A stretch of DNA of 64,000 nucleotides from Falsiruegeria mediterranea M17 (GCF_900302455.1 NZ_ONZG01000008.1:124001-188000), one strand, 5' to 3'; positions 8,632 through 18,419 are shown, counted from the stretch's first letter. Numbers and translations: made by a program. The notes: a model not told the origin generated them from the sequence alone.

Positions 8632-9618
8632 ATGGATCGCAAGGATCTGAAACCCACCATCCTGAACGGCCAGAAAGATGAGATGGCCCCGGGCCTGTCT
8701 CGGCGCTCGTTCTTCATGGCCGCAGGGGCGGCGGGCGTGGGCGCCTCAGCCGGGCTGATTGGGGCCAAACCGGCGCAGGCGCAATCGCTGGCCTGGCAAC
8801 AACCCGGCAACAACAACCACGTGGTTGATCTGCAGGGCTCGACCGGTCAGGCCTCAACCGGAGTTGTGGGCATCGATTACTACGGGCACTGCGCGATCAA
8901 GATCACCTCACCCAATGGGGCGACAGTGCTGTTCGATCCCTGGCGTGACGATCCGTCGGGGGCTTGGGGGCTGTGGTTCAAGAACGAGTTTCCGCAGATC
9001 CCGGTCGACATCACCATGTCCACGCACGCGCATTTCGACCACGATGCCATCGAACGCCCGGTATCGACCATGGTGCTGGACCGGATGGCGGGACAGTTCG
9101 AGTTTGCCGACCTGAAGATCACCGGATTTGCCGACAAACACGCCTGCGTTGCGCCGGGCTGGTACAACTGGACCAATGCCTTGGCCGAGTTCGGGGTCGA
9201 GGCCTGTCCACCCAACAACGTGGGCCACATGGATATGGTGGTCTATCTGGTTGAGACGGGTGGCATCCGCACGCTGATCTGGGGCGACAATCGCCACAAC
9301 CCACCGCAGGAATTCTGGGACGCCATCGGCCAGGTCGATGTGCTGACTTTGCCAGTGGACGGATCACAGCACATCCTGAGCTACGGTCAGGGCGACGATA
9401 TCGTGTCCAAGCTGAAACCCAAGGTGATCATTCCAACCCATTACCTGAGCGAGACCACATCCTACACGCTCACAACCCTGCAAGACGCGGATGAATGGGT
9501 GAAGGCACAAAAGAGCTACAAGATGCTCGACAGCGCCTCACTGAAGCTGGAGGCGGGAGAGGTCGCAGGCATGAACGCGGAATTCATGTACTTTGGCAAT
9601 CACGCGCTGACGGTCTAA
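8632..9618 (+). CDS. Tat-exported metallo-beta-lactamase-fold hydrolase
   Basis: The N-terminus carries a twin-arginine signal (SRRSFF at 23-28, hydrophobic stretch, cleavage near AQA at 48-50), so the folded protein is exported to the periplasm, probably with metal bound. The MBL motif THAHFDHD (131-138) supplies metal ligands, and GHMD and PTHYL further on fit the remaining ligands. It resembles the UlaG-like/RomA group of the superfamily, whose members cleave phosphodiester, lactone or acyl bonds; substrate unknown. Length 328 aa. The ATG at 8632 is preceded by GGGAGA. A compact hairpin (CGCCCTT/AAGGGCG, 9629-9648) lies just after the stop. Confidence 0.85.
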   Translation: MDRKDLKPTILNGQKDEMAPGLSRRSFFMAAGAAGVGASAGLIGAKPAQAQSLAWQQPGNNNHVVDLQGSTGQASTGVVGIDYYGHCAIKITSPNGATVLFDPWRDDPSGAWGLWFKNEFPQIPVDITMSTHAHFDHDAIERPVSTMVLDRMAGQFEFADLKITGFADKHACVAPGWYNWTNALAEFGVEACPPNNVGHMDMVVYLVETGGIRTLIWGDNRHNPPQEFWDAIGQVDVLTLPVDGSQHILSYGQGDDIVSKLKPKVIIPTHYLSETTSYTLTTLQDADEWVKAQKSYKMLDSASLKLEAGEVAGMNAEFMYFGNHALTV

Positions 9619-9749
9619 CCACGAGAAAAACGCGCCCTTTATGCAAGGGCGTGCTTTCCTAAGCTTCCAACGGACCTGTCTACTATGCCAGTCAGTGGAA
9701 GGGGCGCTCCCGCCCGTCGTCGACTTTTCTGACGAAAAACCTCCTCCCG

Positions 9750-9847
9750 TTGGGCCGGGCCTCGCTTCGCTCGGCAGTCGGCGCTTGCGGCGAACCAGGT
9801 GCCGCAAGCGGGACCGCGCCGAGCGGCGAGCGAGGCGCTCGGCCCAA
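9750..9847. repeat. Large imperfect palindrome in a gene-free stretch (9619-9992)
   Basis: The 374 bases between the convergent MBL gene and the ABC operon hold no credible gene. They contain two long arms that pair: TTGGGCC...GCGCTTGCGGC on the left (9750-9791) and GCCGCAAGCG...GGCCCAA on the right (9801-9847), joined by a nine-base loop. A weaker outer pairing (GGGGCGCTCCCG near 9701 with CGGGAGCCCCC near 9890) extends the dyad to about 200 bases. Its GC-rich CTCGCTTCGCTCGGC wording looks like a dispersed palindromic repeat rather than a coding remnant; copy number elsewhere cannot be checked here. Confidence 0.6.
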
Positions 9848-9935
9848 GGCCGCCAGCGATGCCGACGAAGTCGGGATCGTGCGGGCGCGGGAGCCCCCGT
9901 TCTATGTCGAGATTTCTTTTGGCCAACGGTGCGAC

Positions 9936-9966
9936 AAAAAACGGCCCGTCTGGAACAGACGGGCCG
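9936..9966 (-). terminator. Rho-independent terminator of the ABC importer operon
   Basis: Read on the minus strand, an 11-base perfect stem (CGGCCCGTCTG/CAGACGGGCCG, 9942-9952 with 9956-9966) with a three-base loop is followed by six T (A run at 9936-9941). It lies 27 bases after the stop of the ATPase gene. Confidence 0.92.
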
Positions 9967-9992
9967 CATGTTATTGGGATGTCACGAGGGCG

Positions 9993-12080
9993 TCACTCGG
10001 CCGCGATCTTGATCACCGGTTGCATCTTCTCGAGCGTTTCGTCGCTAAGGTGGCATTTGACCTGATGCCCTTCGGCCAGTGTCCGTACCGGTGGCACCTC
10101 TTTCTCGCACAGGCCACTGCCCACTTCGGACTTCCAGCGGCAGCGCGTCTGGAACGGGCAACCCGGCGGCGGGTTCATGGCCGATGGGATATCGCCTTCG
10201 AGAACGATGTGTTCCTTTTCGACGGATGTATCGGCGATCGGAACCGCGGAAAGCAGCGCCTCGGTATAGGGGTGATAGGGCGGGCTGAACACCTGATCGG
10301 TGGTGCCCAGCTCGACCACATGGCCCAGGTACATCACCATGACCCTGTCCGACAGGTAGCGGACGATCGACAGGTCATGAGAGATAAACAGCAGCGTCGT
10401 TTTCTGCTCGCGCTGGATCTCCATCAACAGGTCGGTCACCGCGGCCTGCACGGACACATCCAGCGCCGAGACGGGTTCATCCGCCACAACGATGCGCGCG
10501 TCACCTGCAAAGGCACGGGCGATACCAACGCGCTGTTTCTGACCACCTGACAGCTGCCGCGGCATCCGCTCTGCAAAGGCGCGCGGCAGTTTCACGAGAT
10601 CCAGCAGTTCCAGCATCCGCTTCCTGCGCTCGGCCTCGGAATTGCCGATGCCAAAGATTTCCAGCGCACGAATGATCTGCCGCCCCACAGTCATCGACGG
10701 GTTCAGCGTGTCAAACGGGTTCTGGAACACCATCTGAACCTCACCCACCGTCTTGGCGTCACGTTCTTCGATGGGCAGGTCTTCAATGTTGCGATTGTCC
10801 AGCAGGATTTGGCCATCGGTGGCCGTCTCTAGCCCCATCAGAACCTTGGCAAAGGTCGACTTGCCGCAACCGGATTCGCCCACGATGGCCAACGTCTCGG
10901 ATTCGCGCGCCTCGAAGGACAAGGTCTCGTTGGCCTTGACCACCTTCTTCTCGCCGCCCCCAAAGAGCGCGTTGGCCGCGACCTCATAGTATTTCTTGAG
11001 GTTGTCCATCTTCAGGACGACCTTGCCGATCTCGCCCTTTTCTTTCTGATCGGCCAGCTCAAGCGGCGCGTTCCAATCGATCTCCTTGAACTTCAGACAG
11101 CGCGTGTGGTGTCGGTCGTTGCCGGGCACCGGCTCCATCAGGATGTCCGTTGCGTCACAGCGACCTTCTTCGAAGTAATCGCAGCGTGGGCCAAAGTTAC
11201 AGCCGGGCGGGCGCTCGTGGGGCAGGGGGAAGTTGCCCGGAATAGCGATCAGCGGGCGCGCGTTCTTGTCAGCCCCGGGCAGCGGGATCGAGCGGAACAG
11301 GGCCTGTGTATAAGGATGCTGCATCTCGTCAAAGACATCCTTGATCGAGCCGCGCTCGACCGCTTCGCCCGAATACATCACGCACAGCCGGTCACAGGTC
11401 TCCAGAACCAGACCAAGGTTGTGCGAAATGAACAGCATCGAGGTGCCGTATTTCTTGCCCAGATCCTTGACCAGCTCGACCACGGCGGCTTCAACCGTCA
11501 CGTCGAGCGCGGTTGTGGGTTCGTCCAGGATCAACAACGCTGGTTTAGACATCAGCGCCATGGCGATGACGATCCGCTGCTGTTGGCCACCCGACAGCTG
11601 GTGTGGAAAGGAATTCAGCATCCGCTCGGGATCAGGAAGACGCACATCCGTGACCACTTCCAAGGCGCGGGCATAGGCTTCTTCCTTGCTTACGCCCTCG
11701 TGGATCATCGGCACTTCCATCAGCTGTCTGCCGATCTTCATCGCCGGGTTCAGCGAGGCCATCGGCTCCTGATAGATCATTGCGATCTCGTTGCCGCGAA
11801 TGTCGCGCAGCTCTTCAGCGCTCATCTCGGCCAGATCACGACCCTTGAACTTGATCGAGCCACCAACGACACGACCATTCTTGCCAAGGTCCTGCATGAC
11901 ACCCAGGGCCACGGTGGATTTGCCGCAACCGGATTCGCCCACAAGACCAACGGCCTCGCCGGGTTGCACCGCGACCGAGAAATCCATCACGGCGGGGATC
12001 TCCCGCAGGCGGGTAAAGAATGAAATGGACAGCTTGTCGATCTCAAGGATCGGGCCGTCATAGTCCGCCATTTTGTTCAT
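9993..12080 (-). CDS. Peptide-type ABC importer, fused double ATP-binding protein
   Basis: One polypeptide with two complete nucleotide-binding domains, equivalent to DppD plus DppF fused. Domain 1 has GESGCGKST, LSGGQQQRI and the Walker B segment LLILDEPTTALD. Domain 2 has a second GESGCGKST, LSGGQKQRV and VVADEPVSALD. Each domain ends with the oligopeptide-family C-terminal region containing CxF..RC clusters (CNFGPRCDYF; CPFQTRCRWK), which often hold an iron-sulfur cluster. The start is set at the ATG at 12080 because GGGAGAAG lies six bases upstream; an in-frame TTG at 12098 is less likely. It energises import by the two permeases at 12174-14450. Confidence 0.93.
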   Translation of the reverse strand: MNKMADYDGPILEIDKLSISFFTRLREIPAVMDFSVAVQPGEAVGLVGESGCGKSTVALGVMQDLGKNGRVVGGSIKFKGRDLAEMSAEELRDIRGNEIAMIYQEPMASLNPAMKIGRQLMEVPMIHEGVSKEEAYARALEVVTDVRLPDPERMLNSFPHQLSGGQQQRIVIAMALMSKPALLILDEPTTALDVTVEAAVVELVKDLGKKYGTSMLFISHNLGLVLETCDRLCVMYSGEAVERGSIKDVFDEMQHPYTQALFRSIPLPGADKNARPLIAIPGNFPLPHERPPGCNFGPRCDYFEEGRCDATDILMEPVPGNDRHHTRCLKFKEIDWNAPLELADQKEKGEIGKVVLKMDNLKKYYEVAANALFGGGEKKVVKANETLSFEARESETLAIVGESGCGKSTFAKVLMGLETATDGQILLDNRNIEDLPIEERDAKTVGEVQMVFQNPFDTLNPSMTVGRQIIRALEIFGIGNSEAERRKRMLELLDLVKLPRAFAERMPRQLSGGQKQRVGIARAFAGDARIVVADEPVSALDVSVQAAVTDLLMEIQREQKTTLLFISHDLSIVRYLSDRVMVMYLGHVVELGTTDQVFSPPYHPYTEALLSAVPIADTSVEKEHIVLEGDIPSAMNPPPGCPFQTRCRWKSEVGSGLCEKEVPPVRTLAEGHQVKCHLSDETLEKMQPVIKIAAE

Positions 12081-12143
12081 TTTGCTTCTCCCAGACAAAG
12101 GTGGACCAACCCATCTTCGTCTTTTCGAAAATATTCCGGGGGT

Positions 12144-12162
12144 CCGGGGGCAGTGCCCCCGG
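12144..12162. repeat. GC-rich stem-loop between permease and ATPase genes
   Basis: CCGGGGGC (12144-12151) pairs with GCCCCCGG (12155-12162) around an AGT loop, within a purine-rich context (ATATTCCGGGGG just before it). It sits in the 93-base gap between the permease stop and the ATPase start. It may tune downstream expression or stabilise the 3' end of the upstream message. A dispersed REP-like element is also possible. Confidence 0.6.
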
Positions 12163-12173
12163 CCTCGATCACA

Positions 12174-13388
12174 TCAGTCCTTCAGACTTTCTTCGCGCAG
12201 ACCATCGGCCAGCAGGTTCAGACCCAGCACCAGGCTGAGCAGCGCCAATGCAGGCGGCAGAGCGGGGTGCAGATAGATCGACAAGAGCTTGCGGCCCTCG
12301 TTGATGGTCGATCCCCAGTCCGGGCTTTCCGGCGGCAGGCCGAGGCCAAAGAAGCCCAAGGTCCCCAGAAGGATGGTGGTATAGCCGATACGCAGGCAGA
12401 AATCGACGATCAACGGGCCACGTGCGTTGGGCAGGATCTCCCACAACATGATGTACCACGGACCTTCGCCCCGGGTTTGGGCTGCCGCTACGTAGTCGCG
12501 GGTTTTGATGTCCAGCGCCAGGCCGCGCACGATGCGGAACACCGTGGGCGAGTTCACGAAGACCACCGACACGAACACCACCAGGATGCCACCCGGAATG
12601 TCGAACGGGTCGAGCACCGAAGGCAGGCCCGGTATCGCCACGTCGCCATTGTTGACCACGTAACCGCTGGTCGAGATCAGCGCCAGGTACAGCCAGATCG
12701 CAACACCCAGCACACCGATCAGCAACGGTGTGCGGAAGTTGGGGCGGGTGTAGTAGCGCGAGTTCAGCAGGACGCCGATGAACACGATCGGGAAGATGAA
12801 CAAGACGGCGGCCATATAGTTCGGCACACCGGTTGCCACGATCTCGGGCGTGACCAGCAGGTAGAACAGCAAGATCACCGGGAAGGCCAGGATCAGGTTC
12901 GCCAGGAACGACAAGAAGGTGTCCAGACGCCCACCGTAATACCCCGCAGGTAGGCCCAAGGTGATCCCAACCATGAAGGCAAAGAGCGTCGCCAGCGGTG
13001 CAATCTGCACCACGATCCAGGCCCCACTGACCATGCGGCTGAACACATCGCGCGCCAGGTTGTCACCACCCAGCAGATACCAGGCATATTCGCCTTCTTC
13101 AGCGCCGCGAACCGGGGTGCCGGGTACTTTGTTCTTCATGCCCGAGACCTGGCTGAGCGGGTCATGGGTCACGATCAGATCCATCGCGCCAAAGATGCCG
13201 ACAAAGACCCAGAACATGACAAGACCAAAGCCGATCATGCCGATGGGGCTGTCAAACAGTTTGCCATAAAGACCCAGTCGACGCTTGAACGCGACGGACA
13301 AGGAGAAGAGCAGGATCAGTGCGACCCATACGGACGAGAACTGATACAGTACGCGCCCGATGATTTCCCAAGTTGTAAGGGGTTCCAT
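12174..13388 (-). CDS. Peptide-type ABC importer permease (DppC-like)
   Basis: A membrane-spanning subunit of the importer, with the ATPase-coupling EAA loop (VAAAQTRGEGPWYIMLWEILPN, shown in part) and the family ending GLNLLADGLRE. At 404 residues it is about 100 longer than usual DppC proteins. The extra length lies between the third and fourth core helices, in additional hydrophobic segments around residues 195-275 (including GVLGVAIWLYLALIS). It probably pairs with the permease at 13404, 15 bases away, to form the channel. Confidence 0.92.
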   Translation of the reverse strand: MEPLTTWEIIGRVLYQFSSVWVALILLFSLSVAFKRRLGLYGKLFDSPIGMIGFGLVMFWVFVGIFGAMDLIVTHDPLSQVSGMKNKVPGTPVRGAEEGEYAWYLLGGDNLARDVFSRMVSGAWIVVQIAPLATLFAFMVGITLGLPAGYYGGRLDTFLSFLANLILAFPVILLFYLLVTPEIVATGVPNYMAAVLFIFPIVFIGVLLNSRYYTRPNFRTPLLIGVLGVAIWLYLALISTSGYVVNNGDVAIPGLPSVLDPFDIPGGILVVFVSVVFVNSPTVFRIVRGLALDIKTRDYVAAAQTRGEGPWYIMLWEILPNARGPLIVDFCLRIGYTTILLGTLGFFGLGLPPESPDWGSTINEGRKLLSIYLHPALPPALALLSLVLGLNLLADGLREESLKD

Positions 13389-13403
13389 AATTCTTATCCT
13401 CCC

Positions 13404-14450
13404 TTACGAAATGCGGATGCGCGGGTTGAGGTAGACATAGCCGATGTCCGAGATGAGCTGTGTGAACAGCACCACAAAGACCGACACGACCGAAATCGCC
13501 AGCAACAGCTGGATGTCGTTGTTGCCCGCGGCCTGAACCAGAGCCCAGCCGAAGCCCTTGTAGTTGAACAGGGTCTCGACGATCACCACGCCGTTCAGCA
13601 GCCATGGGAACTGCAGCATGATGACGGTAAAGGGCGCGATCAGCGCGTTGCGCAGGGCGTGTTTCATCACGATGTTGGGGAAGGAAACACCCTTGAGCCG
13701 CGCGGTCCGGATGTATTGCGCCGTCATGACCTCGGTCATCGACGCGCGCGTCATCCGGGCGATGTAGCCCATGCCATAAAGCGAGATGGTCAGCACCGGC
13801 AGGAAGAAGTTTTCAAACGTTGGATTGTCCATCGCCGAAGTCGCCGTGCCCTTGAACCATTTCAGGCCCACGGTGGACGAGGTGAAGATTGCAATGAAGA
13901 TAACGCCTGACACATATTCCGGCGTTGCCGTTGTGATGATCGAGAAGGTCGACAGCGACCTGTCCAGGAATGAGCCTTCTTTCATCCCGGCCAAGACGCC
14001 AACAATCAGCGCCGAAGGGATCATCAGCACCAGAACCCAGAACATCAGGTAGCCAGTGTTGCCCAAACGTTTCGAAACAATGGCGCCCACATCGTCCTTG
14101 AAGACAGTGGATTGGCCCCATTCGCCTTGTAACACACCACAGAAGGTTGGGATGTTTTCGGGATCGACCCCGGGGCGGATACAGCTACCGACCACTTGGC
14201 CGTCACTCAACGTGTTGGTAAATCCAGGTGCAACACCCAGCCACTGGCCATATTTTACCAGCAAGGGCTGCGAATAGCCGCGATTTTCCAGCCAGTTGGC
14301 GACTTGCTCGTCGCTCATGCGCTGGTTGCCCTGGGTTTTGGCGAGTTTTTCTAGGTTTGGGTAGAGGTTGGTCAAAAAGAAGACCACGAAAGTAAGGCAA
14401 AGCGCTGTTAACAGCATAACGCCAAACCGTCGGAGAATGAACAGTCCCAT
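13404..14450 (-). CDS. Peptide-type ABC importer permease (DppB-like)
   Basis: The second channel subunit. The N-terminus has the typical first helix and motif (LFILRRFGVMLLTALCLTFVV, shown in part) and the core holds the EAA loop YIRTARLKGVSFPNIVMKHALR. Six membrane helices are expected; 348 residues is normal once the large periplasmic loop (about residues 35-120) is counted. It follows the binding-protein gene after a gap containing a strong stem-loop and precedes the DppC-like permease by 15 bases. Confidence 0.93.
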   Translation of the reverse strand: MGLFILRRFGVMLLTALCLTFVVFFLTNLYPNLEKLAKTQGNQRMSDEQVANWLENRGYSQPLLVKYGQWLGVAPGFTNTLSDGQVVGSCIRPGVDPENIPTFCGVLQGEWGQSTVFKDDVGAIVSKRLGNTGYLMFWVLVLMIPSALIVGVLAGMKEGSFLDRSLSTFSIITTATPEYVSGVIFIAIFTSSTVGLKWFKGTATSAMDNPTFENFFLPVLTISLYGMGYIARMTRASMTEVMTAQYIRTARLKGVSFPNIVMKHALRNALIAPFTVIMLQFPWLLNGVVIVETLFNYKGFGWALVQAAGNNDIQLLLAISVVSVFVVLFTQLISDIGYVYLNPRIRIS

Positions 14451-14548
14451 GATGGCCCCTGTCGGTCAGGTCTATCCGCAGCACATTTTTGGACCATTGT
14501 CTGGCCTCTGACACCGGCGCTTAGCGCTCGGCTGTCTGCGGCTGGATA

Positions 14549-14570
14549 GGGGGGCCGAAACCGGCCCCCC
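14549..14570 (-). terminator. Intra-operon stem-loop after the binding-protein gene
   Basis: GGGGGGCCG (14549-14557) pairs with CGGCCCCCC (14562-14570) around a four-base loop, 28 bases after the binding-protein stop. There is no T run on the minus strand, so full termination is unlikely. Such hairpins commonly stabilise binding-protein mRNA or reduce read-through, giving more binding protein than permease. Confidence 0.65.
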
Positions 14571-14597
14571 AATTGGGGGATTTTTCAGGCGGTCAGC

Positions 14598-16259
14598 TTA
14601 GGCTGCCCATCCATATTTATAGAGGTGCATCTCGAACGAGACGTGCATTTCGGTGTTCACCAGACCCTCTTTCATGTGACGATAGAGCGAACGCCAGTAC
14701 GGCTGAACGGTCACGCCCTCTTCCTGGATCAGCGCCTCGCCGCGCGCGGCAACTTCGCGGCGCTTGTCCGCGTCGGCAATGGCCAGAGCTTCGGTCAGGA
14801 TGCCGTCGAACTCTTCGTTGGCCCAGCCAAACTCGTTCCAGGCTTCGCCAGACTTATAGGCCAGCGCCCAGATCTGCACGCCAAGCGGACGGTGGTTCCA
14901 GTTGGTCGAGCTGTAGGGGTATTTGGCCCAGTCGTTCCAGAAGGTGTTGCCCGGCAGAACGGTCCGCTTGACCTTGATGCCTGCATCCCGCAGCTGTGCG
15001 GCGACGGCGTCGGTGGTGTTGCGGCGCCAGTCGTCGTCGATCGACAGCAGCTCGTGCTCGAAATCGGCCATTCCGGCCTCTTCCATCAGCTTGCGTGCGC
15101 CTTCGGGGTCGACCTTTTGCGGCGGCAGTTCTGCGTATTCGGGGTGAATCGGACCGACGTGGTGGTTTTCGGCGGGTTCGCCACGTCCACCAAAGCCCAG
15201 CTCCAGACAGATCGCGTTGTCGACGGCCATCTGCAGCGCCTGGCGAACGCGCTTGTCCGCATAAGGCTTCATACCGTCCACTTCGGCCAGCTGGTTCGGG
15301 CGGATCACGATCGAGTTCATGGTGACAACTTCGGACTTCACATAGCCAAGGCCGTCCATCACGTCGACAAATTCACCGACCGATTCGTACAGCATGTCCA
15401 CTTCGTCGGATTCCAGCGCCGCCAGCCATGCCGACGGGTCGGTGCCGTAGTCGATGAATTCGATCCGGTCGAGCGGGGGCGTGCCAAAGACATCGTTGCC
15501 CCACCAGGTGTGGCCTTCGTTGCGCACGAGAATCGACTTCACGCCAACTTCGAGCGATTCCATCGTGTAGGGGCCGGTGCCCACATTGTTCAGCAGATCG
15601 TTTTCGCTGAAGCTTTTGTGAACGATGGCAGCGGGATAGTCGGCCATGCCTGGGATCAACGAGATGTCGGATGCGGGCAGGTTCAGCTTGACGGTGTGGC
15701 TGTCGACAACTTCGATGCCGCCTTCGATGGCCTGACCAGTCTCGGTGTCGACCAGGGTGGCGAAACGGCCCGCCATCGAGTTGGTTTCCGAACTCTTGTC
15801 ACACCAGCGGGCCACGTTGAAGGCCACGTCTTCGGCGGTAAAGTCGTCGCCGTTGTTCCACTTGACGCCTTTGCGGATGTTCAGAGTGTAGACGGTGGCG
15901 TCTTCGTTGACTTCCCAGCTTTCCAGCAGCATGCCGTTGAACGTACCGTCCGAGTTGTACTGGACGAGATATTCCAGCGAACCACGGCTGAAGTTGGCGA
16001 TCTGCGACCAGTCATAGGTGCGCGGATCCTTGAGCGCGCGCACTTCCATCTGGATGCGCATGGTGCCGCCCTGCTTGGCCTCTGCCGCTGCAACCGGTGT
16101 TGACAGGCCGATCATGCCATAGGCAGCGGCGGCGGTCACACCGAGGCCGGTTGCACGGGTGAGAAACTCACGACGGTTCAGTTTGCCGTCGCGGAACTCC
16201 TGCGCGTGCATTTCGGCGGCCCAATGTACGGGTGCACCTGTGAGTGTTTTATGTGTCAT
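14598..16259 (-). CDS. Peptide-type ABC importer solute-binding protein, Tat-exported (family 5)
   Basis: The ligand-capturing component (SBP_bac_5 family). It has a twin-arginine signal: NRREFL at residues 28-33, a hydrophobic stretch and cleavage near AAAEA (57-61). Tat export is unusual for this family, but occurs in alphaproteobacteria. Family landmarks include the segment [23 protein letters not shown] (in part) and [16 protein letters not shown]. The ligand cannot be told from sequence: family members take up oligopeptides, nickel-chelates, opines or oligosaccharides. It is the first gene of the operon, and an AraC gene with putative operators lies just upstream. Confidence 0.93.
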   Translation of the reverse strand: MTHKTLTGAPVHWAAEMHAQEFRDGKLNRREFLTRATGLGVTAAAAYGMIGLSTPVAAAEAKQGGTMRIQMEVRALKDPRTYDWSQIANFSRGSLEYLVQYNSDGTFNGMLLESWEVNEDATVYTLNIRKGVKWNNGDDFTAEDVAFNVARWCDKSSETNSMAGRFATLVDTETGQAIEGGIEVVDSHTVKLNLPASDISLIPGMADYPAAIVHKSFSENDLLNNVGTGPYTMESLEVGVKSILVRNEGHTWWGNDVFGTPPLDRIEFIDYGTDPSAWLAALESDEVDMLYESVGEFVDVMDGLGYVKSEVVTMNSIVIRPNQLAEVDGMKPYADKRVRQALQMAVDNAICLELGFGGRGEPAENHHVGPIHPEYAELPPQKVDPEGARKLMEEAGMADFEHELLSIDDDWRRNTTDAVAAQLRDAGIKVKRTVLPGNTFWNDWAKYPYSSTNWNHRPLGVQIWALAYKSGEAWNEFGWANEEFDGILTEALAIADADKRREVAARGEALIQEEGVTVQPYWRSLYRHMKEGLVNTEMHVSFEMHLYKYGWAA

Positions 16260-16430
16260 CTAATTCTCCCTGTGACGCATTTTTGTTATTGGAAGTTCAC
16301 GCGACGCGGACCGGCAGACGGCGCTGTTCTGCGTCGCGGATGTATCTGTTGTGGAAGTGACAATTCCCCATGCGCATCATTCCGCACCAGATTTTGGAAT
16401 ACGTCAATGTTCTCTTTCGTCATTCCAGAA

Positions 16431-16464
16431 TAAAAAAACGACATTTCGCCGGTAAAAAAACGAC
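16431..16464. promoter_or_regulatory. Tandem 12-base direct repeats, candidate AraC operator
   Basis: TAAAAAAACGAC occurs twice exactly, at 16431-16442 and 16453-16464, 22 bases apart (two helical turns). It lies between the AraC regulator gene and the start of the importer operon. AraC-family proteins carry two helix-turn-helix motifs and typically bind direct half-sites about 21-22 bases apart, so this is a plausible activator site. It ends 20 bases after the AraC stop and about 170 bases before the binding-protein start. Confidence 0.55.
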
Positions 16465-16484
16465 TTGTATCGCGTTGCGATTCT

Positions 16485-17333
16485 TCAACCGGACGCCGGG
16501 TCAATTTGGATCGTACGTCGCAGTGCAGTGGGGGACTGTCCCGTGTGCTGTTGGACAAAGCGGGTGAAATAGGCCGCACTGCCAAATCCCAGATGACGCG
16601 CAATGTCCTGTATAGGAACCTCTGTCGCTCCCAATAGCTGATGTGCCGCGTGCAGAATGCGCCCCGTCAGCAGAGATGCGGCGGTTTCACCTGTTTCCAA
16701 CTTGCAGACGCGGGTCAGATGGGTGGGGGTCACACCCAAGGCAGCCGCGTGATCGGCCATGGTGCCGCCGTTACCGAAGGTCTTTGTGAGCTGTGCGAAA
16801 TACGCCCGCGTCAACCGCCGCGATGCAGGCTCGCGGCGGGGTGGTGGCGTGGTTTCGATGTTGCGGCGCAGCCAGATGCCAACCAGATCGCAAAACGCCT
16901 GCAACGCACTTTGCGACAAAGGCCTTTGCGATGTTTGCTCGCGTGAAATCGCCTCGAACAGGCCGGTCAGCTCTGCTTGAGCCGCACCGTCGCGGACCCG
17001 TAGAAGCAGTGGTGTTTCCGGCAGTGTGAGCGAGGTGCCGGGCGGGATCAGCAGGACGTGGCCAAGCGCCTGACGTCCAGTTGTGACAGCCATCAGATTG
17101 CGCGATGGAACAAACAGAGCATTGTGCGCGCCCAGGCCAACCTTGGCCCCATCCAAGACCGCGGTGCCCTGGCCACGGGTGATCCAGACAAGCGTGTTTT
17201 CGGACCGGTCGTGCGGCAGCTCAAGCTGCCAACGCCCGGCTTGGGTCATCTGCGCCAAAGACCGCAAACGGATCAAAGGCGACTCGATCGGATCAAATGT
17301 TTTCACTCGGGATGTTCTAAAATTCTGCCCCAC
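16485..17333 (-). CDS. AraC-family transcriptional regulator
   Basis: The C-terminal about 100 residues form the double helix-turn-helix (first helix pair TMADHAAALGVTPTHLTRVC, second IQDIARHLGFGSAAYFTRFV). The N-terminal about 150 residues look like a cupin-type ligand domain. Length 282 aa is usual. The start is uncertain: the frame opens with GTG at 17333, and another GTG at 17306 is possible. It is transcribed toward the ABC importer operon and probably controls it in response to the imported solute. Confidence 0.85.
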   Translation of the reverse strand: MGQNFRTSRVKTFDPIESPLIRLRSLAQMTQAGRWQLELPHDRSENTLVWITRGQGTAVLDGAKVGLGAHNALFVPSRNLMAVTTGRQALGHVLLIPPGTSLTLPETPLLLRVRDGAAQAELTGLFEAISREQTSQRPLSQSALQAFCDLVGIWLRRNIETTPPPRREPASRRLTRAYFAQLTKTFGNGGTMADHAAALGVTPTHLTRVCKLETGETAASLLTGRILHAAHQLLGATEVPIQDIARHLGFGSAAYFTRFVQQHTGQSPTALRRTIQIDPASG

Positions 17334-17430
17334 TCATTAACCATGAACTACATCACGGAAAATGTGGGGAATCAATGATTTCCGGCCATTGATTGACAGG
17401 ATCACAACCGCGTGATCTTGGGGCCGGACC

Positions 17431-18300
17431 CTAAGGCGAAATGCGAATCCAATCCCTCATCCGTGCCCGAAACCAGGTGCGCTGACGTTTGGCGAACTGC
17501 CGCGTGGCGATGGTTGCACGCTCGCGGGCTTCGTCCAGCGTCATGTCTCCTGTCAGATAGGCCATCAATTCTGGGACGCCGATCGCCTTGCAGGATGGCA
17601 GCGTCGGATCATATCGGTCGCGCATCGCCTCGACCTCGTCCAGTGCGCCCATGTCCAGCATCAGATCAAAGCGTCGGGCAATGCGTTCATTCAGCCACGC
17701 CTTGTCGACGTCAAACACGACCGGAACGGTCTGTTCCAGCGGCAACAGGGGTGGTGGCGTTTCGTCCTGCCACGCAGCGAGCGAGCGCCCGGTCGCAGTC
17801 AGCACCTCCCATGCGCGCTGAACCCGCGCCCTGTTAAGCGTGTCGATGCGCGTGGTCGTTTCCGGGTCAAGTTCGGCCAAGAGCGCCTCGCGGGTCATTT
17901 GGTCTGCACGTTGGCGCACCTCAGGCGGGGTCGCCGGGATCTGAGCCATGCCCTGGATCAGTGTGTTGAAGTAAAGACCGGTGCCGCCCACGATGATCGG
18001 CCGCTCGGGACCGGTAAGATAGGGTGTGACCTCGCGCAGCCAATGTCCGGCTGAATAGCGTGCATCGTAAGGGATGTGGCGATACAGGCGGTGGGGCGCC
18101 TGCGCTTCTTCCTCGGCCGAGGGACAGGCGGTGATAATGCGCCAGCAATCATAGATTTGACTGGCATCGGCGTTGATGATGACGCCGCCGTGTCGCACGG
18201 CGATCTCCAACGCCAGTGCCGACTTGCCGGACGCGGTTGGACCCGCAATCAGGATGGGCCGATTGTCCGGGATCGGGGGCAGTTGACCTAGCAGCGACAT
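17431..18300 (-). CDS. miaA: tRNA dimethylallyltransferase
   Basis: Transfers a dimethylallyl group to N6 of A37 in tRNAs reading UNN codons. It has the P-loop GPTASGKS at residues 20-27, the DASQIYDCW region matching the family D-x-x-Q-x-Y, GGTGLYF for substrate binding, and the tRNA-contacting Arg/Gln-rich C-terminus ([13 protein letters not shown]). Length 289 aa is slightly short compared with E. coli (316), as is common in alphaproteobacteria. It is divergent from pyrH. Its dimethylallyl-diphosphate substrate comes from the pathway that includes dxr at 21.3 kb. Confidence 0.95.
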   Translation of the reverse strand: MSLLGQLPPIPDNRPILIAGPTASGKSALALEIAVRHGGVIINADASQIYDCWRIITACPSAEEEAQAPHRLYRHIPYDARYSAGHWLREVTPYLTGPERPIIVGGTGLYFNTLIQGMAQIPATPPEVRQRADQMTREALLAELDPETTTRIDTLNRARVQRAWEVLTATGRSLAAWQDETPPPLLPLEQTVPVVFDVDKAWLNERIARRFDLMLDMGALDEVEAMRDRYDPTLPSCKAIGVPELMAYLTGDMTLDEARERATIATRQFAKRQRTWFRARMRDWIRISP

Positions 18301-18419
18301 GTGTTTTTCCGATGACCCATGAATTTCCTGCTCCGTCCTGTGTCATGCCGCATTGAACCTGACGGCCTTTTCCTTCATTTTGCGCGGGAAATTAACCCCG
18401 TGTGAGCCCGGAGCGCAAC

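Noticed and set aside
9538-9969. 143-codon minus-strand frame in the 9.6-9.99 kb gap
   Set aside because: It covers the palindromic element and terminator, has an Arg-rich low-complexity product and overlaps the MBL gene.
14625-16103. 492-codon open frame on the plus strand
   Set aside because: Fully antisense to the conserved ABC binding-protein gene; its product is His/Gln/Val-rich with no recognisable domain, typical of a high-GC shadow frame.
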